Source of the DNA: Strigamia acuminata
Lineage: Eukaryota; Arthropoda; Chilopoda; Geophilomorpha; Linotaeniidae
DNA length: 64,000 nt
Direction: 5' to 3'
NCBI GenBank assembly: GCA_949358305.1
Contig: OX442321.1
Coordinates: forward strand, 1,302,001-1,366,000
This document shows positions 12,101-24,100 of the stretch, piece by piece (within the stretch, counting starts at the first letter, position 1; the number at the start of each line of letters is the position of its first letter). The translations under genes were made by a program, and so were the position numbers. The notes below the pieces were generated by a model. It ran no database searches. It was not told the origin of the DNA and saw only the letters and a list, made by a program, of their open reading frames with translations.

Positions 12101-15100
12101 CAGTCGCTGAGCCCGCCGTTGAAGTGCGACGGACTCAAGTGTCCCGTCGCTCCGACCTTCACCTTCAGCTCCTTGATGCCGTCGCTCGCGCTCAGCTTGC
12201 GCACCACTTCCACCACCTTGAGCGTCCTCGTTGAACTCGACGAGCCGGAAAAGACCACTCCGCTCGGCGTCCCGCTCGCCACGTCGGCCAAGACAAGTGT
12301 GTCGGTAGCGTCCTCCTCGTCCTCTTCCCTGCTCCTCTGCACGACGCCCGCGTGCATGTAGGCGGACGGCGATTCCGTCGCGTCGGTCAGTGTGGGTTCG
12401 GCGTTGTTCGTTGGCAGGCGGTCAGTGGACGCCGCTCCGTCCCGCGGGACGATCAGAGGCTCCGGGTCGTCGTCACTGTCCACTTCGTTCTCCTCTTCGA
12501 TGGGGACGGGAGTGCGTGCGCCCTCGGACGGCAGCGAAGCCACTTCATCCGACTTCAGAGACGCCAGGTCGTCCAGCGTCTCCGACTCGTCCGTCTGAAG
12601 AGACGCGTCAGTCACGTCGGGCGCCGCCCCCGAGGGAGTGCTGCGGGGGCGGTGACGCAACGCTTTGTTGCTCACACTTGACTCGTCCGTCTGCGTGGCC
12701 GCGTCCGCGCCGGACATCTGCGCTTCCCTCAACGGGCTGTGCGAAATGGCGATGTCCGAGTACCCGGACGACATGCTCGAATCGTTCGACCCGCCCTCGC
12801 CCTCCCCCTCGTCCCGCACCTCCACAGCCTCTTTCTCCTTGACGGTCTTCTCGAACACGCTCTGAGCAATCTCCGTCGTGGCGGATTTCTCGTCGCCGCT
12901 CAGCTTCGGGGACAGCGACGTCTTGTCGTCCTGGACGGTTAGAAGATCCAACTTGACCTTCCCTTGACCTTCCTCGTCCGGCTCTTCCACCGAATGGCTT
13001 TTCCCCAGATCCAGCGACTTCGTGCAGATGTTCTCGCCCAAACTAGCGATCAACTGACTCAACTCCTCGCTCAGGTTCTCCGAAATCAGATCCCAACTGT
13101 CGGCTTTGATGAGCAACTTGCGCCCGTTGACCCCCTTGTCCGTCCCGTCGTCCTCGGCGATGCTCACGACCGTCTTCTCTTCGATCGTCGTCGTGTCCAA
13201 AGTCGTGTCTTCCTCCAGCTCCGCGTCGTCGTCCATGATCCCTCTCTTGTCGTTCGACGAGTTCTCCGACGTCGCGTCGCTCATCCCCAGCAAAGTGTCG
13301 TCCGACATTTTGCTCCCCAGCATCAACGCCCGCAGCGTGGCGATCACTTCCGGCGGAAGCGGGCTGGGTTTCCTCCGTCCCTTGTCCTCTTGCTCCGCCG
13401 CCTCCTCCTCCTCGATGCTCTCTCCGACCGGCATCAGCGTGCAACTGTCCGACTTTGATTCCCGGGGACTCACCGAGTCGGCGCTCGACTGCGACTCCAG
13501 CGACGCGGTCCTGGAGCGCGTGTCCGACGACTCCGAGCGCGGGAAAATGTCGGTGGAAGCCTCGCTCGTCACCTCCGTCGACGACTGCCGCGAGTCGATC
13601 GACTGGATGAGCGCGCTCGCGCCCATTGCGAAGTCCATGAAGCGGTCCGACAGACAGTCGCTGGTCGTCTCGGTGGACGACTGCCTCGAGTCGGTCTTCG
13701 AGATGTGCGACGGCACCTGCAGTCGGTGGATGAGAAGCCTCCGCTGGGCTTCGAACACCGCCGCGTCCGTGTCCTCGTCCGTCGTCAGAAAAACGTTCCG
13801 CTCCAACCTGAGCGCGGCCGCGTCCGTCAGCGTGACGCTCTCCGAGGACGACTGGGCCGGCAAATGCTTCAGGAGCCCCCCGTCTCGCTCCACCAGCACG
13901 TGCTGCGGCAAATCGAGCGACGACGACCGACCGTCGTCCACCAGCTCCGTGCTGATGCTCACCTTGACCGGTGGGCGCAGTTTTCTCTGCAGGGAAGCCG
14001 CCTCCGTCGAGCCGGGCAGCGGCACCGACTCCTGCAGCGGCGAGCAGATGGACGTCTGCACCGTCGCGGCGAATTTGCGGATCTTCTCGCGCCATTCCGG
14101 GTCGCTCACGTGACTTCCGGCGCTGCCTCGGCGGCGTGCGTCGCCGTCTTCCCACCAGCCTTCGTCGGGGGACCGGGGGGAGCAGGGGACGGATCCGCCG
14201 CCCGTTCTTCGGGGGGACAGCGAATTTCCCAACTGCAGGGACAACGAAGGACGTCTTCCTTCGTGTCTCAACGTGATTCGTTGAGGCTGTGTGAAGCTCA
14301 CGTTCTCCCCGCTTTTAAAGGACCAAGGTTCCTCGAAACTGTTGTCTCGAAAGCCCGGAGGGGGCGGCAAAGTGGCGAAAAATTGACTCGGAGGAGATGC
14401 GCATTTGCCGAAAGAGCTTGAAGCTGGTGGGGTCGGGAAGAGGTGGTTCGAAGGGGGGTTAGAAAAGGAAGAAAAACAATTAGTGCGGTAGAAAAAGGTT
14501 GCGAGTATTTTTGAATGGAAAAATCGGTCACTGAAACTAATCACGTTTGTTTAGTTCCGAGAATGTTTGCCCAATTAACAAACTCGGGTTTGTGAGTTTA
14601 TGATGGGGGAGAGTTTAGTTTTATTTCTACGGGGAAGTGTACAAGTGTTGGGGATAAGATGAAAAGAGCTTGTTAGGCTTCCTGGGAGAAGTCAATGACA
14701 GATTTTTATGGGGCGGAGAGCGTATTTAAAGCAGAAGCGCAACCAGGGGAGAAAAAAGAGGCGAATAAGGCGTTTTAGAGACTGGATTTTTTTTTTACAT
14801 ATATTTTTTTAAATCTTTGAAAGGACTTTTTTTTGGCAATTTAAATGGAATTCAGAGCTTAAAAGAAAATTTTTTCACAAAAAGGGTCAAAACGCACGAA
14901 AAAAAAGGTCATTTAGCATCAAAAATGAGAATTTAGCACCAAAAATGAGAATTTAGCACCAAAAATGAGAATTTAGCACCAAAAATGAAAATTTAGCACC
15001 AATAATGGCAATTTGCACAAAACAAATGGCAATTTAGCACCATAACTGGCAATTTAGCACCAAAAATGGCAATTTTTCACAAATATTTGCACCAAAAATG

Positions 15101-18100
15101 GCAATTTAGCACCAAAAACTAGCACAAAAAATGGCATTTAGCACAAAAAATGGCATTCAGCACAAAAAATGGCATTTAGCACAAAAAATGGCATTCAGCA
15201 CAAAAAATGGCATTTAGCACAAAAAAATGGCATTTAGCACAAAAATGGCATTTAGCACAAAAATGGCATTTAGCACAAAAAACTAGCACAAAAAATGGCA
15301 TTTAGCACCAAAAATAACAATTTATCACCAAAAACTAGCTCAAAAAATGGCATTTAGCACCAAAAAATGGCCATTTAGCACAAAAAAAATGGAAATTTAG
15401 CACAAAAAATGGCATTTAGCACAAAAAACTAGCACAAAAATGGCATTTAGCACCAAAAATAACAATTTATCACCAAAAACTAGCTCAAAAAATGGCATTT
15501 AGCACCAAAAAATGGCCATTTAGCACAAAAAAATAGCAATTTAGCACCAAAAATGGCAATGTGCACCAATAATGGAAAATATTTGCTCCAAATTTTTTTT
15601 TTAAATTTTTTAGTTCCACATGACACCTAAAAAGTGTAACTTTCCATCTACAAAAATCCCAAGTTAAAAAAAAATCCAAAATCAAACACTTTTCCAATCC
15701 AACTAAACTAGTGGTTGCGCCTCCGCCTCCGCCGAGGAAAGAAAAAGATACCTGCAAGCACGGCAGCTTTTGCCGGGCTGAGCACTTTCCACACATCGCA
15801 ACAAGCTTGTCGCAACTGCGCGATGCATTGCTCGGTCAGTTGCTGAGTCACCTGTTCCCGGGGGGAACCCGACGCAGCTTGGACGGTGCTAGAAGCGGGT
15901 AACTGACGCGTTAAATTGCTCACTGGGTGGACCTTACGTCTCCTGTCTCTGAAACCTGGGTGTGATCAAGTGTAATGCAATTGTTTTTCTATTTTTTACA
16001 CATAAAAAGAAGAGAGCATCCACACTTCCATATTCATTATTGATGGTGTTCAAGGATTTTTATTTTCGTCTCGACTCTTTCCCCAAATCAAATCAAATAA
16101 ACTCGAAAAATGATTGGAATTTGCAAGGACGCAGGAAAAGGAACTGACCAATTCAAATCAAATAGAATGCGTGAGAAGGTAGGAAAAAAAAAGGTAAAAA
16201 AAATAAAATGAAATAAAGAATATGTGTATAAATAATAAGTGTCAAGGATGTTTTCTTTATGTGAATGAATTTAAGCCAAGCGTGAATAATAATAATAGGA
16301 AGGAGGGGAGAGATCGTGCAATCAAAACAAATTTCTGAGTTTAGATTTTTGTTTTGATGAATTGAAATGTGGAAAAAGGGGAATAAAATTGATGGAAATC
16401 GAGGGGGATTTTTTTAGAGAAATAAAAAATTTATTTCTATTGAAGAACCGAGTGGGGGAAAAAAAATCATGAAGAATTGGTTGGAATTGGACAAAAATTA
16501 ATTGAAAATTAAAGAAAATAAGCTGGACAGTTGGATTTTGATTATAAATCAGTTGAAAATCAAAGAAAATGGGTGGATAACTGGATTTTGATTTTAAAAA
16601 AATCAACTGAAAATCAACTAAAATTCAAGAAAATCAACTGCAAATCAAGAAAATCAACTAAAAATCAAAAAAATCAATTGAAAAATCAAGAAAATCAACA
16701 GAAAAATCAAGGAAATCAACAGAAAATCAACTGAAAACAACTAAAAATCAAGAAAATCAACCGAAAATCAAGAAAATCAATTGAAAAATCAAGATAATCA
16801 ACAGAAAAATCAAGAAAATCAACTGCAAATCAAGAAAATCAACTGCAAATCAAGAAAATCAACTGCAAATCAAGAAAATCAACTAAAAATCAAGAACATC
16901 AACTAAAAATCAAAAAAATCAACTGAAAATCAAAAAAATCAATTGAAAAATCAAGAAAATCAACAGAAAAATCAAGGAAATCAACAGAAAATCAACTGAA
17001 AACAACTAAAAATCAAGAAAATCAACTGAAAATCAAGAAAATCAATTGAAAAATCAAGAAAATCAACAGAAAAATTAAGAAAATCAACGGAAAATCAACT
17101 AAAAATAACTAGATTTTGATTTAAAAAATCAACTAAAAATAACTAGATTTTGATTTAAAAAATCAACTAAAAATCAAGAAGATCAACTGAAAATCAAGCA
17201 AATCAATTGAAAAAAAATGAAGGAAATCAACTAAAATCAAGAAAATCAATTGAAAATCAACTAAAAAATCAAGAAAATAAACTGAAAATAAAAGTAATCA
17301 ACTGAAATTCCAGAAAAACTCAAGAAAAACAACTGAAATTTATAAAAATCAACTAAAATCCAAGTAAATCAACCAAAATTCAAGAAACCCAACTAAATTT
17401 AACCAAAAAAATCAACTATAACTCAATAATATCAATTAAAACCAAAATCCTTAATATCAACTCAACTGTAATTTAAAAAAATCAAAACAAAACAAAAAAA
17501 AAAACAAAAAAAAAACCCAAAATTAAAAATAATAAACTAAACTTCAAACCCACCCACGTAACACACAGCAGTAAATAATTTAGTAAATTAAACTCTACAA
17601 AATATGAGAAATCCTCAACACCACAAGAGATAAATCAACTGAAAAAAACACCAAAACCTTTCCATTTAAAACAGCAACACTCAATTTAGACACAAAATCC
17701 AATCAAACTCCATTTTTTTCAGTCAATTTCTCTCCAATCAATAAAAAAAAATAGTGAAAAAAAAAATTCCAAATTTTTTTTCTCTTTTTTGTCTTTTACC
17801 TTTTTTACTGCTACTCAACGTGATGCTGATAGGAGACGAAGGCACGGAATTTTTGCCCGATTCACTCGACGTTTGAGACCCCTGTCGACTTATATCTTCT
17901 TAAAAAAAAAAAACCAAAAAATTCTAAAATCAAAAAATCAAAACAAAAAAATCCGAAAAATAGTTTTTTCGTCCAAAAATTCGCACGTTTTGCCAGGTGT
18001 GTTGATAGGTCTCGAATCCCATTCTCAATCAGTTGCGAGCAGTTATAATACAAACCGGAAGTGGCATCTTCCCGATTCGCTTGTTTGCTATTTCCTTCCT

Positions 18101-21100
18101 CCCTCTATTCAATTCCCAATTTACTTATTCATTTATTTCTTTTTTTATTCTTTTTTTTCTTTGGTGGAATTACGTTACGAATTCGGTAACTGAATTTTAT
18201 AATTTTTTTTTGGAGTGAATTTTTAATTTCCTTTTCGCAGCGTGAATCCGCTGTTTATATAAAGACGGATTTTCTTAAAAATCGATACTTTAGCGAAAAA
18301 AAAAACAACATTGATTTTATTTTCTCGATTTATTTACTTTGATGTTTTTTTAAAAAAAATTTGAAAAATCTGAATTTTCTTAAAAATCGATATTTTTATC
18401 GATTACAAAAAAATCGATTTGTTATCATCAATTTTATTTTTCAACTAAACGTCTTTATAATCGAAAAATCAATATTTCCAATAATTTAAAAATATTGATC
18501 CTCAAACAAGACAAATCGATTTAAAAAAAAAACAAAAATAAAACAATCGCTAGAAAAATCGATTAATTTTGGCATTAAAAAATAAAATAATCAAATTATA
18601 AAAAATCCGATGATTTTCAATTTAAAAAATCGATTAATTACTAAAAAAAAACTAAAAAAATCGATCAATTATTAAAAAAAACTAAAAAAATCGATTAATT
18701 ACTAAAAAATTAAAAAAAATCGATTAATTACTAAAAAACACTAAAAAAAATCGATCATTTACTAAAAAACACTAAAAAAATCGATTAATTACTGAAAAAA
18801 ATCAATTTATCTCTCAAATTAAATAAAACAAACAAAAAAATCGATTCTTTATATAAAAGCAACCAAATTAATCGACTTTACTGATTTCTAACACTTGCAA
18901 ACCCAAAAAATCAACAAAATTTCGATTTCCCCTAAACAAGCGAATTCCACACCAAAACTCAAGCGAAACCTTATCAATCATCACCCCCGCGTTTGTCGCT
19001 CTACTAACCCATCAAACAACTCCTCCCCTATCTCAATACTTATCCAAATCAAAACCCCGATCCATCAATCTCCCACTCATTAATTATTCATCGTAACCCG
19101 ACAAATTAATTTGCCATTCCTCATCCGATACCATCACGCGCCGCACCAATCAAACCCACCACAACTATCACGAGCCCCATCCCGTAACCATGGCAACCCA
19201 TCCAATCGAGGGTCGACAAACTCCAATCCTCACCTGCACTGCTCGCAAATCCTCAAACCTGTCCGACTCTTTTTCCCCATTCTCTCAAGTGACAATAAAC
19301 AATCGATTTTTTTAGGTCAACTTCCGGTTTCGTTGCAAGACCTAACGCGCTGACCTTTGGCTAATTTTGCCAGCAGGTGTCGCCTTTTTTACCCACTTAC
19401 TTGTGTTTGTTCCATTCAATTTGATGCTTTTGCTTGACTTGAACATTCTGGGCGAATTCGATTCATCCCTAGAGCAAATATCAAACAAAGAAAATGAATT
19501 TAGACTTACAAATTTGTCACCGTGGAAACAATGGGACGCGTGCGTTGGTGTAGAAAGACAAATAAGGGCAAACGAGGTGAAATTAGAGCCCGCCAGTACA
19601 AAAATCGGTCTAATTTCCAACGTTTTCCCACTCATTTCGCCTTTTTTTCGTCGAAAACGACGAAAATAGCCTCGCGCGCGGCTCTTCGTTCACCGTTCAC
19701 ACGGCAATGCTTGTCTCAAAGATTAAGCCATGTATGTCTAGTACATTTGCTTCGCGTTATTGCATTTTTAAAATGCTTTTATCAAGTGTTATTGTCCGGC
19801 AAAATGTTAAAACAAACAATTCAACAGAATCTACTTGTCAAAACAACTTTTTTTCTTCCATCGTTTATCTCGAGGAGCCGAGATAAGACTATAGTGCGGC
19901 GCTGTAATGTTATTTATTTTTTAATTGTGCGCATGAAATAAACCGGCACTGAAACTGTCAACTTAGCACTTAATTATCCCTTTATTTGACCTTTAAAGAG
20001 AAAAGTGGGTAAATTATGAAAACCCTATCATGATGAAACACGCGGAACAAATATATGGTTTCACACAAATTCAGCTCGCCTTAATGCATACAGATCATAT
20101 TAAGTCCTATTTCAATTTAATTACACCATTAAGGTGATGCTAAAGCGCAGTAATGATCTGGATAATACACACTTTTATCAAGTTCAACCTTTTTGCAACG
20201 AAAAAGCCATTTGGCATCGGTCGAACTCAATTCCAGATGGATAAGTCACTTATCGCCAACGAAAGTGGCTTAAAGAACAACCGTACTTCAGAAGGCAACA
20301 TTTCATTTCCTTTTTAAAATCACGTCCGAGTGAAGTCGATTCTTCGTTAAAGCCTAGTCACCTATTGGCAGTATTTGCAACTCTTAATACCGTATATCTG
20401 CGAATACGTCGCCCACGTTTAAGGAGGTCGGGTCATTTCGTCGCCGATGGTTTCGTAGTCTTAGTGCCCAAAAATCTATTTTTTTAATAATTTTTTTTGT
20501 GGGTCATTTTGTCGCCGCTCCTTTCGTTGCCGGTCATTTCATCGTCGCCGCTCTTTCTGTAGAGTGACTAACATACGGTAGATACCGATATGTGCAACTT
20601 CCACTAACCCGTTGAAGCGGGAATGCCATGATTCTACCGCATTCGTAGTGCGTGGCTGCCCAGTTTTAAATACCTCGCAAAATGACCAGCGACGAAACCA
20701 TCGGCAACAAAATGACCAGCGACGATATGAACGGCGACGAAACCATCGGCGACAAAATGACCGGCGACGAAACCATCGGCGCCGAAATGACCATACAAGA
20801 AAAAGAAACAAAAATTGACCAACGCTGAAAACCGCACTCATTTCGTCGCCATTTCCGGCGACGAAATGATCGGCTACGAAACGTAGGCGACGAAATGATT
20901 GAACTCCCGTTTAAGAGCTGCAAAGATAATCGCTTCAAAACCAACAATCCATTCGTCAATATTTCCTGTTTTCGTATTAAAGTCAACTGCATTTCGTCTT
21001 TTCTAGCTTATCAGAACGAATGTATTTGTAATGACGTCATTTCTTTAACCCAATCACATCACTTAGAGACGCATGGTTCCATTTTGCCCTAAAATACGAC

Positions 21101-24100
21101 ATCCCTGAATCATCTAATCCAATTTCTCATCCGTTTTCTTCGTGATGTCTATGACAGGTTTGTCTCAATTGACAATTGTCTGCTGCATGCTATTATTCTT
21201 TGTTGACCTTTAAAGCTGCAGGGAGAGATAGGACTCCTATGGGAAAGCATTCAAGAGCACAATAAACTTGTCTTATTCATACTCCCCATGGCTTCAATGA
21301 AAAATTCCCAATGCCCAATAATTTTTAAATTTGAACTTTTACATTGTTGAATTTTTCAAATAACATTGTTTTTTTGTACCCCCAAACAGTCGATCAAACG
21401 CCACATTCAATCTGCCATTCTGTGACACCACGTTGTCATCACGCATGTCTTTGTTTTCTTATCTGCGTGCAATAAATAGAACAACTGTCAAATTTGAATA
21501 CATGCTTTCAAACTAATGTAAAATAGAAATTTGAAGGCAAATTCCGCGCTTTTCGACATGAATGAAAAGTGCAGTCTGCATCAGTCTCGACTGGCAATAA
21601 ATCGTGTTTTCGCCACAGCCGTGTTGGCAAAAATTGCGTGCATGCAACACGAGTATTATAAACCCAATGCCACACATTTTTATGTGTGGCATTGGCTTTC
21701 CGTACAACGCAAACATCCACAAGTATTTGAATTCAGGCTGCCATCTTGATTAATCCATGTTTCCAGCATTGGCTACCTCTTTGGATTTACACAGGGTGAG
21801 TGATGAGTCAACAGTCTGGACACATTTTTTTTCTTGAAAATGACTGAAGATATATCAGTTCTAATAGAAAGTCGATGGCGGGCTCTCCTGTTGTGACCTT
21901 AAATTTGACTCGGAAGGTCATGAAATTTCCTTTAAAAACTTCAAATTTCCTTTAAAAACTTCAAATTTCCTTTAAAAACTTCAAATTTCCTTTAAAAACT
22001 TCAAATTTCCTTTAAAAACTTCAAATTTCCTTTAAAAACTTCAAATTTCCTTTAAAAACTTCAAATTTTGTTTAAAATCTTGAAATTTTAGTCAAAAACT
22101 TTCCGGATGAGCCCGCAATAGGTTCGCAATAAGTCCGCAATAAGTCCGCAAAATGTCGTTTTTTAATGCCGCTTTCCACCCGCAATTTCACTGTTTTAAG
22201 TACGCAAAAATATTCAAAGTTATCCATTATGTAGTTTTTAAACGGTTGACGATACAGCAAAATTTTCGATTACAAAGTTGTAGAGCGCCATCGAATTAGT
22301 AGTAGGCAACATATCTTGGTCATCTTAAGTTACGGTATTTCTTCGAATAGGAATCGCGACTCTTTTTTCAAATGGCAATTTTTGGTTCGTTCGTATGTTG
22401 ACCTCTTATACCAAACTGCAGTGTTGTATCTAATATACTCTAACCGGACTCAAAAAGCACAATCAGTCCCATTGGTCGAGCCAGTTTACTGGTGTAGTGA
22501 TCCGAAAAAGTAGAGCCAAACACCAGAATTGAAAGCAATGTACAGACATTGTAATCGATTGCCTAGACAACGGCCAAAAATTCAAACTTGTTTACTTTCC
22601 AGACATAGTAACCAATAAACATAAGAAACATGAGTTTGACATTGTTAAACTTCATTTCAATGATGGAAATAACATTTTATAATTAAAAAAATCAAAATTA
22701 CATTAACTAAAGTAGTAATAAATAAAAATCAAAACTACTTCTCCTAGTAGTAGCATACAGTCTGGAGTTAGTAGTAAACTGGCTCGACCAATGGGACTGA
22801 TTGTGCTTTAGAGTATAGTTCATGAACTAGTTCACTTCTACAGATGAAGGAAAAATTCAAACTTTGTTCACTTTTAAAAGTGAACTTGATCAAAGTTCAC
22901 GTTCACCATGTTTGATGATGAAAACGTTGCAAAAATTTAAGTTTAAATATTTAGATGACGTTTTCATCATCAAAACATTCATTTCTAATCACTTTTCACA
23001 ACGAAAACAGCCACGAAAGCAATGAAAACGACTGCTTTACTAAAAAAAAATGAATTTTTGTCATCCGCAATCGGTTAGCGTCATTTTAGCGACGCTCATT
23101 TTAGCGAAAAAGTCCCATTTTAGCGAACATGTCATTTTAGCGACACAAAAACCAAGGTTTTAGCGACGCTACACGATAAAAAAGTGGTTTTCATCAAAAA
23201 ACCAGTAAGGTTAGGTTCGCGGGGGGTCAAGGGGGGGCGCAGCCCCCCCTTGTTAGCCCTTCTTAGGAATTAAACCTAGGTTTTTGTGTCGCTAAAATGA
23301 CATGTTCGCTAAAATGGGACTTTTTCGCTAAAATGAGCGTCGCTAAAATGATGGAGATCCTCTGCAATCCACAAAATGTAACAAAAAACAATTTAACTTC
23401 TAAAAAAAAAAATCTGAAAAATAAACGTGAACTTTTGATTCAAATTCATGAACTTGAACTTAGTTCACTTCAAAAAAATTTTAGTAAACGCAAAAAAAAA
23501 AAATTAAAATTTTAACACGAATAATAGCCGTAACTATTATTCGAGAGCGACTAACTAATGTTTTTAAATGTTTTTTTTTTTCTAAAAAAAAAGAAAACAA
23601 ATCAGCAAATTGATATAAATATATATCTTCAGTCATTTTCAAGGAAAAAAGATATGTCTATACTTTTGACGTTCTCTCTCTAGGTTCTGGCAGTTCTTGC
23701 CGAAGAAGAGTCCCATCTGGTTGCGACTCCATTTTGAATTTGATTGCAAAAACCAAAACGATTGTCACTTTTACATAAAAAAAATTATCACCTTTTTACA
23801 CCAAGTTTAAGACACTCTTCAGACGCTCTGATCACGTCATAAACATCATTTTGACTGAGATCACTCGTTGCACAATCATTGATTGATTCCAGTACATCGC
23901 CTTCTTCAAGACCAACTGACGACGCTCTACTGCCAGGATTAATCTGTTAAAACAACAAAAAAATTAATTAAAAGCAATCTTTTGAAATTTTGCTTCCATG
24001 TTGAGTTTAGCATGACGACATCTCGTGTGTTGTGACGCGATTGGAGGAAAAATCAATCTGCATTTGCATTTTCGGTCATGCGGTTTTTATTTGTTGATTA

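Larger units (their letters stand above)
17889..23791. other. Intron 2
   Basis: 5.9 kb with tandem arrays, motif-built transposons at 20.4-20.9 and 23.08-23.35 kb, a TIR element at 22.4-22.8 kb, and a possible internal promoter near 19.6 kb. A short hairpin with arms AATGCCACACAT lies at 21663-21694. The rest (19.7-20.4, 20.9-21.9 kb) shows nothing recognisable. Confidence 0.5.

Noticed and set aside
11206-12234. 342-codon plus-strand frame, with others over 10959-14421
   Set aside because: Arg/Ala/Pro-rich shadow frames of the GC-rich minus-strand exon 5; no splice logic or domain.
20539-20992. Minus frames of 67-108 codons with RRRSF/VADGF repeats
   Set aside because: They arise from the TTTCGTCGCC-motif transposon.
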